Assembly: GCA_002700095.1 (NCBI GenBank)
Contig: PACL01000080.1
Coordinates: 46,095-98,489, forward strand
Direction: 5' to 3'
Source of the DNA: Fulvimarina sp.
Lineage (GTDB): Bacteria > Pseudomonadota > Alphaproteobacteria > Rhizobiales > Rhizobiaceae
Length of the DNA: 52,395 nt
Numbering within the stretch: position 1 is the first letter of the stretch; each line of letters begins with the position of its first letter. A program made the translations under genes and the position numbers. The notes beneath the pieces are model-generated. The model saw only the letters and a program-made list of their open reading frames with translations, searched no databases and was not told the DNA's origin. Shown piece after piece: positions 35,809 to 43,924 of this stretch.

Positions 35809-36563
35809 CCAGCGACGCGCGGCTGGAGGCGCTCGAGACCGAACGCCGGCAGATTTCGGCCGGAGCAAGCGACGGCGCCACGGCGACGGTGCGCGACGCC
35901 GCGACGCTGATCATCGTGGACGAGCGCGCCGCGACGCCCCGCGTGCTGATGGGTCTTCGCGGCCGTGCCCACGTCTTCATGGCCAACCGCTTCGTCTTTC
36001 CGGGCGGGCGGGTCGAGGCCGAGGATCTCGATCTCGCGGCGACGCTTCCCCTTGGCGACGACGCCCTCGCCCGCCTCTCCGGTTCGGTTGCCGGCGGTTT
36101 CACCGAACGCCATGCCGCGGCGCTGCCGCTCGCGGCCATTCGCGAGACCTTCGAGGAGACCGGCCTCCTGATCGGCCAGCAAGCGCCGGTCGTGGCCAGT
36201 TTTCCCGCATCCTTTGCAGCTTTCGCCGAGCGCGGCCTTTCCCCCGCGGCCGAATGGCTGGTGCCGATCGCACGGGCGATCACGCCGGAGGGCGCCCCGC
36301 GCCGCTTCGACACGCGGTTCTTCGTCATCAATGCCTCACGTCTGCCCGCTATCAGCGAGGACTTCGACCCGCCCACCGACGAATTCGACGAGATCCGCTG
36401 GGTTTCGGTGGCGGCGCTCGATGACTATTCCCTGGCGCCGATCACCCGGACGGTGCTCGCCGACGTGATGACGCGGATCGCCGACGGGTCCTGGCTGGAC
36501 GTCTCGTGCCCGATGCCGTTCTACCGTGTCGTCGACGGCCGCTTCCAGAAAGACCTGATCTGA
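35805..36563 (+). CDS. NUDIX hydrolase with split signature (NUDT19-like)
   Basis: A 252-residue NUDIX-fold protein. FVFPGGRVEAEDLD holds the first half of the signature, while the RETFEETGLL half comes about 45 residues later, so the box is interrupted by an insertion as in NUDT19/NUDT7-type acyl-CoA diphosphatases. The rest is compatible: GLRGRAHVFMANRFVFPGG before it and EFDEIRWVSVAALDDYSL after it. The start is GTG 35805, overlapping the DUF983 stop and preceded by AGGAGG. CoA- or nucleotide-diphosphate cleavage is inferred; the substrate is unproven. Confidence 0.87.
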   Translation: MTSDARLEALETERRQISAGASDGATATVRDAATLIIVDERAATPRVLMGLRGRAHVFMANRFVFPGGRVEAEDLDLAATLPLGDDALARLSGSVAGGFTERHAAALPLAAIRETFEETGLLIGQQAPVVASFPASFAAFAERGLSPAAEWLVPIARAITPEGAPRRFDTRFFVINASRLPAISEDFDPPTDEFDEIRWVSVAALDDYSLAPITRTVLADVMTRIADGSWLDVSCPMPFYRVVDGRFQKDLI

Positions 36564-36721
36564 CATGACGATCCTGTCTGCCCCCCTGCCGCGAACCCCT
36601 TCAGGAGGCTTGACGGCGCCCGCCGCGGCCTGCGATCGGCGGGCGAGCCGGATTGCCGCTTGGCCGGGCGGCGCGACGGCATGGCGGGGCCGGACGGAAC
36701 ATCAGGGTCGGGGATAGCATC

Positions 36722-37918
36722 GTGGAACGATCGACTGCGGACGACATCGTCGCCGAAGCCGAAGCGGAACTGCAATCCGTCGACTGGCGCTCCGCCGCGG
36801 CGGCGATCGCCTCGATCAGCGCGGTCGGCATCGCCCTCGGCCTCGGCCTGCCGCTGCTCTCGGTGATTCTCGAGCGGCGCGGCATCTCCTCCTCGATGAT
36901 CGGCCTCAACGCGGCCGTGGCCGGCGCCGCCTCCCTCCTGGCGGCCGCCACCATCACGCCGATCGCGGCGCGGCTGAGCGTTCGCCTGACGATGCTGATC
37001 TCCATCGTTCTCGCCTGCCTGTCCTCCGTCGGCTTCTACGTCTTCAGCGAATTCTGGATGTGGTTTCCGCTCCGCCTGGTCTTCCACTTCGCCATCACGG
37101 CGCTGTTCGTTCTGTCGGAGTTCTGGATCAATGCGGCCGCCCCGCCGCGCAAGCGCGGGTTGGTCCTTGGCATCTATGCGACGGTCTTGTCGCTCGGCTT
37201 CGCCTTCGGCCCGTGGATCTTCTCCCAGACCGGCTCGGAGGGATTCCTGCCCTTCGGCATCGGGGCGGGCGTCATCCTCGCCTCGGCGATCCCGCTCATC
37301 ATCGCCTGGCAGCGCCAGCCGATCATCTCCAAGGATCGCAAGCAGGGCTCGTTCTGGCGCTACATCTTCGCGGTGCCGACGGCCACCGGCGCTGTGCTGA
37401 TCTTCGGCGCGGTCGAGGCCGGCGGCTTCACGCTGTTTCCGGTCTTCGGCGAGCGCGTCGGCTTCACCGAATCCTCCGCCGCCCAGCTCCTGACGGCGAT
37501 CGGGATCGGCAACGTCCTGATGCAGATCCCGATCGGCCTGATGTCGGACCGCGTCCGGGACCGCCGCACGCTGTTGTCGATCTGCGCCGGCGTCGGGCTC
37601 GTCGGCACGCTCTGCCTTCCGATCCTCGCCGAGGACTGGTGGCTGATGGCCGGTGTCCTGTTTCTGTGGGGCGGCGTCGTCGCCGGCCTCTACACCGTCG
37701 GCCTCGCCCATCTCGGCGCTCGTCTGCCGGCCGCCGACCTCGCCGACGCCAACGCCGCCTTCATCTTCTGCTATTCCATCGGGATGCTGGTCGGCCCGCA
37801 GGTGATCGGCACGGCCATGGATCTCTTCGGGCCGAACGGCTTTGCCTGGTCGCTGGCCCTGTTCTTCGCGATCTACCTGACGCTCGCCATCGCCCGGATG
37901 TTCGCGGCACGTCAGTAG
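36722..37918 (+). CDS. MFS permease
   Basis: A 398-residue major facilitator with twelve hydrophobic segments. The first is preceded by a short cytoplasmic stretch (DDIVAEAEAELQSVDWRSA). RLSVRLTMLISIVL and MSDRVRDRRTLLS correspond to the motif A loops that follow helices two and eight. FSEFWMWFPLRL and LSEFWINAAAPPRKRG are also typical of a proteobacterial YcaD/YfkF-like subgroup. The substrate is unknown. I chose GTG 36722; a TTG at 36653 would add 23 residues. The 158-base gap after NUDIX contains no supported gene. Confidence 0.83.
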   Translation: MERSTADDIVAEAEAELQSVDWRSAAAAIASISAVGIALGLGLPLLSVILERRGISSSMIGLNAAVAGAASLLAAATITPIAARLSVRLTMLISIVLACLSSVGFYVFSEFWMWFPLRLVFHFAITALFVLSEFWINAAAPPRKRGLVLGIYATVLSLGFAFGPWIFSQTGSEGFLPFGIGAGVILASAIPLIIAWQRQPIISKDRKQGSFWRYIFAVPTATGAVLIFGAVEAGGFTLFPVFGERVGFTESSAAQLLTAIGIGNVLMQIPIGLMSDRVRDRRTLLSICAGVGLVGTLCLPILAEDWWLMAGVLFLWGGVVAGLYTVGLAHLGARLPAADLADANAAFIFCYSIGMLVGPQVIGTAMDLFGPNGFAWSLALFFAIYLTLAIARMFAARQ

Positions 37919-37953
37919 CAGGCGCAAGACACGTTCGAACCGCCGTTCGACCC

Positions 37954-37981
37954 TTGACAGACAGGCGCCCATGGCTATTGT
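37954..37981 (+). promoter_or_regulatory. Sigma-70-type promoter for rpmG
   Basis: A perfect TTGACA (37954-37959), a 16-base spacer, then TATTGT (37976-37981), four of six matches. It lies 164 bases before the rpmG start, so the predicted 5' leader is about 155 bases. Confidence 0.55.
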
Positions 37982-38145
37982 CCGGCCGAATTGACCGGCG
38001 CCGAGCGACGGGCAGCCCGCCATCATACGCGGAACGCCATGCGGCTCGGCCGGCGACACATCCACCGGCGCAGGCCAGCGGTCGATTGCGGAAGGGGTTT
38101 TGCCCGACCGGGATCGTTCCTGCGTAGCATCATTCGAGGAAGACC

Positions 38146-38313
38146 ATGGCCAAGGCGACCACCATCAAGATCAAGCTGCTCTCCACCGCGGACACCGGCT
38201 TCTTCTACGTGACGAGCAAGAACTCGCGCACGATGACCGACAAGATGACCAAGACCAAGTACGACCCGATCGCGCGCAAGCACGTCGAGTTCCGCGAGAC
38301 CAAGATCAAGTAA
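38146..38313 (+). CDS. rpmG: 50S ribosomal protein L33
   Basis: A small protein of the large ribosomal subunit near the E site. The 55 residues, [18 protein letters not shown] at the start and [10 protein letters not shown] at the end, match alphaproteobacterial L33 closely. Like those it lacks the zinc-binding cysteine pairs of C+ forms, consistent with a C- (zinc-independent) version. ATG 38146 is preceded by AGGAAG seven bases upstream. It is monocistronic, flanked by a good promoter and an inverted-repeat terminator. Confidence 0.97.
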   Translation: MAKATTIKIKLLSTADTGFFYVTSKNSRTMTDKMTKTKYDPIARKHVEFRETKIK

Positions 38314-38370
38314 GAGCCGGTTTCCGGACGCTTCCGGCGTTCGAAGTTCTTTTCCGATCGAGCGAATCAG

Positions 38371-38406
38371 AAACGGCCGTGGCAGGATTTCCCGCCACGG
38401 CCGTTT
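38371..38406 (+). terminator. Inverted-repeat terminator after rpmG
   Basis: A perfect 13-base stem (38371-38383 with 38394-38406; core CGGCCGTGGC/GCCACGGCCG) around a ten-base loop, 57 bases beyond rpmG. It ends with only TTT, so it relies mainly on stem strength. The arms begin AAA and end TTT, so it could work in both directions. Confidence 0.65.
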
Positions 38407-38465
38407 CGCGTCGAACCTTCGCCATCCGGCGAAACCCCAGCTCCTCCACCACCGAACCCCGAGCG

Positions 38466-38612
38466 CCCTCATCCTGAGGTGCCGCCGCAGGCGGCCTCGA
38501 AGGGCGAGGGCGCGGGGCGCCGACGCATCTGGCGCGGCACCTTGGCGCATCACGCCCCTCGCCCTTCGAGGCTCCGCCGGCCACAGGCCGGCTCCACACC
38601 TCAGGATGAGGG
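38466..38612. repeat. Palindromic intergenic element of rhizobial type
   Basis: A nested inverted repeat. Outer arms CCCTCATCCTGAGGTG (38466-38481) and its exact complement (38597-38612) are 16 bases. Inner arms GCCTCGAAGGGCGAGGG (38494-38510) and its exact complement (38556-38572) are 17 bases. Such CCTCATCCTGAGG / CTTCGAGG elements are widespread intergenic repeats in Rhizobiales. It fills most of the 319-base convergent gap between rpmG and the SDR gene, where no gene is present. Confidence 0.85.
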
Positions 38613-38632
38613 GCTTTTCGGCCGCCCCGCAT

Positions 38633-39508
38633 TCACCCCATCGGCTGCCGCTTCACCTTCGTCAGCGCTTTTTCGAACGCTGCGTCCGGCACGAAGAAGT
38701 CGGCCATCGGCACGCCGGTCTCGGGGCCGTATGTCGAAAAGTCGGTGACGCCCTCCTCCATCAGCACGAGTTCGTCGACGAGGAAGCGCCCGGTATACTC
38801 CCGCGAGGGCTTCGTCAGGATCGCGTGCGCGGCATCCGCCACGATGTCTGCCGAGCGGCTCATCGAGGCCAGCGGCGCGCCGCCGAGGACGTTTCTCACC
38901 GCCGCGGTGTCGATCACCGTCAGCGGCCAGAGCGAGTTGGCGGCGATGCCGTCGGCCCTCAGCTCCTCGGCGAGCCCCAGCGTCACCATCGACATGCCGA
39001 ACTTCGCCATCGAATAGGCGACATGGCCGGAAAACCACTTCGCCTGCATGTCGAGGGGCGGCGACAGCGTCAGGATATGCGGGTTGTCGGCCTTCTTCAG
39101 ATGCGGGATGCAGCATTTGGACACGAGGAAGGTGCCGCGGGCGTTCACGCCGTTCATCAGGTCGTAGCGCTTCATGTCGGTGGACAGCGTGTCGGTCAGC
39201 TGGATCGCCGAGGCGTTGTTGACGCAGATGTCGATGCCGCCGAAATGCTCGGCGGCCCTGGCGACCGCCGCCTCCACCTGGGCGTCGTCGCGTATGTCGC
39301 AGAGCACCGCGAGACCCTTGCCGCCCGCCGCCTCGATCTCCGCGACGGCGGTGTGGATGGTGCCGGGAAGCTTCGGATGCGGCTGGTCGGTCTTAGCGGC
39401 GATGACGACATTGGCGCCGTCCCGCGCCGCCCTCAGCGCGATGGCGAGGCCGATGCCGCGCGATCCGCCGGACATGAAGATGGTCTTGCCGTTCAGTGTG
39501 CCGGCCAT
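38633..39508 (-). CDS. SDR-family oxidoreductase, HSDL2-like
   Basis: A 291-residue short-chain dehydrogenase. The nucleotide-binding site is SGGSRGIGLAIALRAARDGA near residue 13, NNASAI is the structural motif, and the catalytic pair is in HVAYSMAKFGM. The insert AAKTDQPHPKLPGTIHTA after strand two is typical of the HSDL2-like branch, which in animals is peroxisomal and linked to lipid metabolism. It stands alone, with GGAGGAG ahead of ATG 39508. A perfect inverted repeat of LiuR type lies 15 bases upstream, suggesting control with branched-chain amino acid or acyl-CoA catabolism. The substrate is unknown. Confidence 0.88.
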   Translation of the reverse strand: MAGTLNGKTIFMSGGSRGIGLAIALRAARDGANVVIAAKTDQPHPKLPGTIHTAVAEIEAAGGKGLAVLCDIRDDAQVEAAVARAAEHFGGIDICVNNASAIQLTDTLSTDMKRYDLMNGVNARGTFLVSKCCIPHLKKADNPHILTLSPPLDMQAKWFSGHVAYSMAKFGMSMVTLGLAEELRADGIAANSLWPLTVIDTAAVRNVLGGAPLASMSRSADIVADAAHAILTKPSREYTGRFLVDELVLMEEGVTDFSTYGPETGVPMADFFVPDAAFEKALTKVKRQPMG

Positions 39509-39523
39509 GGTCGTCTCCTCCGA

Positions 39524-39539
39524 TTGACGTTTACGTCAA
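39524..39539 (-). promoter_or_regulatory. LiuR-like operator before the SDR gene
   Basis: TTGACGT-TT-ACGTCAA is a perfect inverted repeat with a two-base centre, just upstream of the SDR ribosome-binding site. MerR-family LiuR regulators of leucine/isovalerate degradation recognise very similar repeats in proteobacteria, from memory. Its closeness to the start implies that it overlaps the core promoter. The regulator itself is not in the window. Confidence 0.5.
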
Positions 39540-39722
39540 AATGAACCGCGACGGGCGATGACGCAAGCGCTGTCTGCCTCGCGGCGTGGCCCTTGCGCGA
39601 ATGTGACGTCCGACAGGCCGCCGGGACGGAGCGGCTCTCTGGTTCATTGCGGCCGTCCGTCCGACTTTTCTTCGCTCCGCCCTAACTGCGGCAGCAACGA
39701 GACCCGACGAGAGGCCCGAGCC

Positions 39723-40691
39723 ATGTCCGGCAAATCCATCGACCACGCGTTCACCGCCGACGGCGTCATCGGCGCGGCCAGCGATCCGACCTATGCCGGC
39801 GCCCTCTCCTTCATGCGCCGGCGCTACACCAAGGATGTCTCCGGCACCGACGTCGCCGTCTGGGGCGTGCCCTTCGACAGCGCCGTGTCGAACCGCCCGG
39901 GCGCCCGCTTCGGGCCGCAGGCGCTGCGGCGGGCCTCCGCGATCTTCGACAACGATCCGCAATATCCCTTCGACCGGGATCTCTTCGCCTCCCTCGCGGT
40001 CGCCGACTATGGCGACTGCCTCCTCGACTACCGCCTTCCGGAGGCCGCCCATGCGACGATCCTGGCGGAAGCCACCGAGCTTTTGAAAGCCACCGGTTTC
40101 CTCCTGACCCTCGGCGGCGATCATTCGATCACCTATCCGCTGCTGAAGGCCCATGCGGAATGGCATGGCAGGCTGTCGCTGCTCCAGTTCGACGCCCATC
40201 AGGATACCTGGCCGGTCGCCAGCGGGGCGGGTGGCAGCCCCCGCGTCGATCACGGCTCCTTCGTCAAGCAGGCCGTCGAGGATGGCCTCATCGACCCGGC
40301 CACCTCCATCCAGGTCGGCATCCGCACCCATGCACCGGAAACCTGCGGTATCGAGATCCTCGGCGGCGAGGCGATCGAGGAGATGACGAGCGCCGCGATC
40401 GCCGAGCGGATCTACGCGCGCACCGGCGGCACCAATGTCTATCTCACCTTCGACATCGACTGCCTCGACGCCGCCTTCGCGCCCGGCACCGGCACCCCTG
40501 TCGCCGGCGGCCCGTCCAGCGCCAAGATGCTGGCGGTGCTGCGGCACCTGAAGAACCTGCAACTCGTCGGCGCCGACGTCGTCGAGGTCTCTCCGCCCTA
40601 CGACCATGCCGACATCACCGCCATCGCCGGTTCGACGGTCGCCATGTACGTCCTCGGCATGCTGGCGGAGAAGAAGGCCAATCACGGCTGA
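39723..40691 (+). CDS. speB: Agmatinase (ureohydrolase family)
   Basis: Probably hydrolyses agmatine to putrescine and urea using two manganese ions. The 322 residues have the family's three metal motifs: LTLGGDHSITYPLL, LLQFDAHQDTW (an aspartate/histidine ligand set with Gln where many members have Thr or Cys) and FDIDCLDAAFAPGTGTPVAGG. The N-terminal VWGVPFDSAVSNRPGARFGP is typical of agmatinases. The start ATG 39723 follows a GAGAGG. Guanidinobutyrase activity is an alternative within the family. It lies 150 bases before the DegT gene. Confidence 0.9.
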   Translation: MSGKSIDHAFTADGVIGAASDPTYAGALSFMRRRYTKDVSGTDVAVWGVPFDSAVSNRPGARFGPQALRRASAIFDNDPQYPFDRDLFASLAVADYGDCLLDYRLPEAAHATILAEATELLKATGFLLTLGGDHSITYPLLKAHAEWHGRLSLLQFDAHQDTWPVASGAGGSPRVDHGSFVKQAVEDGLIDPATSIQVGIRTHAPETCGIEILGGEAIEEMTSAAIAERIYARTGGTNVYLTFDIDCLDAAFAPGTGTPVAGGPSSAKMLAVLRHLKNLQLVGADVVEVSPPYDHADITAIAGSTVAMYVLGMLAEKKANHG

Positions 40692-40840
40692 CGCACGCGC
40701 AAGAGGCCGCACGAGCTATCACCGTCGTAAGCTTGCGACACCAAACTTGAGTGGCACCGCGGCTTAATTTCGCTCACCTCTCTGCCTAGCCAGCCCAGGC
40801 GATTCGCGCTGTCCACCCGTTCTCCGAGGGGCCCCCACGC

Positions 40841-41980
40841 ATGCAGACCATTCCCTTCATCGATCTTGCCACCCAGCGCGACCGAATCCGCGCCGGCGTC
40901 GACCGGCGCATCGCCGCCGTCCTCGACCACGGCGCCTTCATCATGGGGCCGGAGATGCGCGAGCTCGAAGCGGAGCTCTCGCGCTTCTACGGCATGGAGC
41001 ACACGCTCACCTGCGCATCCGGCACCGACGCCCTCGCCTTGCCGCTGATGGCCTGGGACATCCGTCCGGGGGATGCGATCTTCTGCCCGAGCTTCACCTT
41101 TGCGGCCACCGCCGAGGTCGTCGCCTGGCTCGGCGCGACGCCCTATTTCGTCGATGTGGATGCCGCGACCTTCAACATGGACGTCGCCAGCCTCGAAGCC
41201 GCGATCGCCGAGGTCGAGGCGGCAGGCAAGCTGAAGCCCCGCGCGATCATCGCGGTCGATCTGTTCGGCCAGGCGGCGGACTATCCGGCGATCCGCAAGG
41301 TCGCCGACACCCATGGGCTGAAGCTCATCTCCGATGCCGCGCAAGGCTATGGCGGCACGATCGACGGCAAGATGTCCAGCGTCTGGGCCGACGTCGTCTC
41401 CACCAGCTTCTTCCCGGCCAAGCCGCTCGGCTGCTATGGCGACGGCGGCGCCGTCCAGACCAATGACGGCGAGCTCGCCGCGATCATGACCTCGCTGCGC
41501 GTCCACGGCCAGAATCTCGACGACAAATACGACAACATCCGCATCGGCATGAACGGCCGCATGGACACGCTGCAGGCGGCGATCCTGCTCGAGAAGCTGG
41601 CGATCTTCGAGGACGAGATCGAGGCGCGTGGCCGAATCGCGGCGCGCTACACCGATCGCCTCGCCGGCGCCGTGACGCCCCAGGCGCTGCTGCGCGACGC
41701 CGTCTCGACCTGGGCCCAGTATACGGTTCGCCTGCCGGAAGGCGCCGACCGCACGGCCGTCCAGGCGCGGCTGCGCGAGGCCGGCGTCCCGACGGCGATC
41801 TATTATCCCAAGCCCCTGCACCGCCAGACGGCCTACCAGCATTTTCCGGTGGCACGCGGCGAACTCGCCGTCTCCGACGCCCTGTCGCGGGACGTCATCA
41901 GCCTGCCGATGCACCCCTATCTCGGCGAAGAGACCCAGGACCACATCGTTGAGACGCTGATCGCGGCGGTGGGAGCCTAA
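40841..41980 (+). CDS. DegT/DnrJ/EryC1/StrS-family aminotransferase
   Basis: A PLP-dependent sugar aminotransferase that transaminates nucleotide-linked keto-sugars. The 379 residues include MQTIPFIDLATQRDRIRAGV, the substrate-loop CASGTDAL, PSFTFAATAEVV, LFGQAADYPAI and DAAQGYGG. The PLP-binding Lys194 is in FFPAKPLGCYGDGG, and RIGMNGRMDTLQAAILL is near the middle. This matches the WecE/WbpE group acting on UDP- or dTDP-linked sugars. It has no other sugar genes beside it, but a UDP-sugar dehydrogenase and a Wza-type gene lie about 10 kb away, so a shared role in a surface polysaccharide is possible. The exact substrate is unknown. Confidence 0.9.
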   Translation: MQTIPFIDLATQRDRIRAGVDRRIAAVLDHGAFIMGPEMRELEAELSRFYGMEHTLTCASGTDALALPLMAWDIRPGDAIFCPSFTFAATAEVVAWLGATPYFVDVDAATFNMDVASLEAAIAEVEAAGKLKPRAIIAVDLFGQAADYPAIRKVADTHGLKLISDAAQGYGGTIDGKMSSVWADVVSTSFFPAKPLGCYGDGGAVQTNDGELAAIMTSLRVHGQNLDDKYDNIRIGMNGRMDTLQAAILLEKLAIFEDEIEARGRIAARYTDRLAGAVTPQALLRDAVSTWAQYTVRLPEGADRTAVQARLREAGVPTAIYYPKPLHRQTAYQHFPVARGELAVSDALSRDVISLPMHPYLGEETQDHIVETLIAAVGA

Positions 41981-42097
41981 GCCGACCGCCCCGCGCGCCG
42001 ACCCTCTGGACGCGGGCGGCAAATGCTGTAAACCCGCCGCGACTCCCGGGCGTCCCATGCGATCGAGCGGCCCGCCCGGCAATCCACGGAGACGGCC

Positions 42098-43153
42098 ATG
42101 GTTGAGAAAATCAGGATCGGCGTTCTCGGCGCCAGCGGCTACACGGGCGCCGATCTGGTGCGCCTCGCCGCCCGCCACCCGAACATGGAGATCGCGGTCC
42201 TGACCGCGAACAGCCATGCCGGCAAGCCGATGCGCGCCGTCTTCCGGCACTTCGCCCATCTCGACCTGCCGGACCTGGTGACCGTCGACGAGGCCGACTG
42301 GGGCTCCGTCGACGCGGTCTTCTGCGGCCTGCCGCATGGCACGACCCACACGATCACCCGCGAGATCTTCGGCAGCCACCCGAACGTCAAGATCATCGAC
42401 ATGTCGGCGGATTTCCGCCTGCGCGACCCGGCGATCTATCAGGAATGGTACAATGTCGAGCACACGGCGACCGACATCCAGCCCGAAGCCGTCTACGGCC
42501 TCACCGAGGTCTACCGCGACGAAATCCGCGATGCGAGGCTGATCGCCTGCCCCGGCTGCTATCCGACGGCGGTGCTGCTGTCACTGATTCCGCTGGCGAG
42601 GGCCCGGCTGATCGACGCCTCCGACATCGTCATCGACGCCAAGTCCGGCGTTTCCGGCGCCGGCCGCGGCCTGAAGGAGAACACCCTCTTCTGCGAGGCC
42701 GGCGAGGGTCTCTCCCCCTATGCCGTCGGCAAGCACCGGCACATGGCCGAGATTGAGCAGGAAGTCGGCCTCGCCGCCGGCATCGCCGACCTGCGCGTCA
42801 ACTTCACCCCCCACCTCATCCCGATGAGCCGGGGCGAACTCTGCACCAGCTACGTCAAGCTCGCCGCCGGGACGACGGCCGAGGATCTCCGCGACCAGCT
42901 CGTCGAGACCTATGCGAACGAGCCCTTCGTCACCGTCGCCGACGAAGGCGTCCTGCCCCAGACCCAGATGGTGCGCGGCTCGAACTACGTCGTCGTCAAC
43001 GTCGTGCCCGACCGCATTCCCGGCCGCGCGATCGTCATCTCGACGCTGGACAATCTGGTGAAGGGCTCCGCCGGCCAGGCGGTGCAGAACTTCAACGTCG
43101 CCTATGGGATTGAAGAGACGACGGGGATCGAGCAGCTGCCGCTGTTTCCGTGA
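42098..43153 (+). CDS. argC: N-acetyl-gamma-glutamyl-phosphate reductase
   Basis: Third enzyme of arginine synthesis; reduces N-acetylglutamyl phosphate to the semialdehyde. The 351-residue long form has the nucleotide-binding IGVLGASGYTGADLVRLAARHP, FCGLPHGTTH, DMSADFRLRD and the catalytic Cys154 in ACPGCYPTAV. SGVSGAGRGLKE and the C-terminal FNVAYGIEETTGIEQLPLFP complete the match. GGAG precedes ATG 42098. It stands after the DegT gene by 117 bases and apart from other arg genes, which is common in Rhizobiales. Confidence 0.96.
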   Translation: MVEKIRIGVLGASGYTGADLVRLAARHPNMEIAVLTANSHAGKPMRAVFRHFAHLDLPDLVTVDEADWGSVDAVFCGLPHGTTHTITREIFGSHPNVKIIDMSADFRLRDPAIYQEWYNVEHTATDIQPEAVYGLTEVYRDEIRDARLIACPGCYPTAVLLSLIPLARARLIDASDIVIDAKSGVSGAGRGLKENTLFCEAGEGLSPYAVGKHRHMAEIEQEVGLAAGIADLRVNFTPHLIPMSRGELCTSYVKLAAGTTAEDLRDQLVETYANEPFVTVADEGVLPQTQMVRGSNYVVVNVVPDRIPGRAIVISTLDNLVKGSAGQAVQNFNVAYGIEETTGIEQLPLFP

Positions 43154-43178
43154 GCGACGATCGGTTCGGCGGCCTCGT

Positions 43179-43484
43179 TCAGTCGCCGCCGAGCCAAAAA
43201 TCGACATCGCGCCCGCCCCAGTAGACACCGAGAATGGTGATGGCCTGCGGATCGACCGAAAAAGCGATCGTCACCCGTCGACGAAACCCTACCAGGCGGA
43301 GACCTGGCCGGAGATCGTCTCGTGCCCGACCGCGATGAGGGAATTGCGTCAGGCCTTCGCAAGTCTCGATGATGGAATCGACGAAAGCGGCTGCAGTCGT
43401 CACGGAGCTTCGCGCGGCGATGTAACTTTCGATGGCGTCCAGATGCTCCATCGCTTCGAAAGAGAAGATGACCGCCGCACGCAC
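43179..43484 (-). CDS. RelE/ParE-family toxin
   Basis: A 101-residue ParE-like toxin (gyrase inhibitor or ribonuclease by family). It has the usual N-terminal FEAMEHLDAIESYIAARSS helices, the mid FPHRGRARDDLRPGLRLVGF motif (P-x-x-GR and loop) and the terminal strands VTIAFSVDPQAITILGVYWGGRD. It starts with GTG 43484, six bases after the antitoxin stop, so the two genes are coupled. Order antitoxin then toxin is the standard one. Whether ParE- or RelE-like in target cannot be told from sequence. Confidence 0.85.
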   Translation of the reverse strand: MRAAVIFSFEAMEHLDAIESYIAARSSVTTAAAFVDSIIETCEGLTQFPHRGRARDDLRPGLRLVGFRRRVTIAFSVDPQAITILGVYWGGRDVDFWLGGD

Positions 43485-43490
43485 CGCCAG

Positions 43491-43757
43491 TCAGCGATCG
43501 TTGCGGCGAGCGCGTCTCGCAGCAAGTTCCTCTCTGACGTCCGCCGCTGAAAACCCGCGCGACGGGTCACTCTTCATGCGGTCATAGGTCGAGACGACTT
43601 CCTCCTGGAGCCAGCGCTCCAGATCTGGGTCCTCGCGATCGAGAGCCCTGAGGCCCTCCTCGATCACCGCGCTGGAATCCTCGTACTCCCCCGACGCCAC
43701 CTTCTGCCGAACAAAGCCTTCCATCTCCTCCGACAGCTTGATCGTGAGTTCAGACAT
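43491..43757 (-). CDS. ParD-family antitoxin
   Basis: An 88-residue ribbon-helix-helix antitoxin. The N-terminal TIKLSEEMEGFVRQKVASGEYEDSSAVIEEGLRAL contains the DNA-binding strand and two helices. The C-terminal half, rich in Glu and Arg (ERWLQEEVVSTYDRMKSDPSRGFSAADVREELAARR), is the toxin-binding tail. It probably represses its own promoter as part of a toxin-antitoxin complex. It lies between argC and a dienelactone hydrolase gene, typical of a mobile accessory pair, but no mobility genes are near. Confidence 0.88.
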   Translation of the reverse strand: MSELTIKLSEEMEGFVRQKVASGEYEDSSAVIEEGLRALDREDPDLERWLQEEVVSTYDRMKSDPSRGFSAADVREELAARRARRNDR

Positions 43758-43924
43758 GAGAGGCCCTCATTTTCACAACGCCGGGACAGAGTAATCCATG
43801 CATCGAGGTCCCGCCAGAGAGCGAAAAGGCGTCCGAAGTTCAGTGACCTCCAGATGTCGCTCCGCCGGCCAGTCGCGTCCGACAAGCCGGCGGTTCAAGA
43901 ACTGCATGAGCCTTTAAGAAGAGC

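Noticed and set aside
36565..36720. Short open frame after the NUDIX gene, starting ATGACGATC
   Set aside because: About 51 codons of proline- and arginine-rich sequence with no ribosome site and no homology that I recognise.
36521..38065. Long minus-strand frame (514 codons) opposite the MFS gene
   Set aside because: Strongly biased Asp/Arg/Glu composition typical of antisense of a hydrophobic GC-rich gene.
40682..42463. Long minus-strand frame (593 codons) opposite the DegT and argC genes
   Set aside because: Antisense to two well-supported genes, with no recognisable domain.
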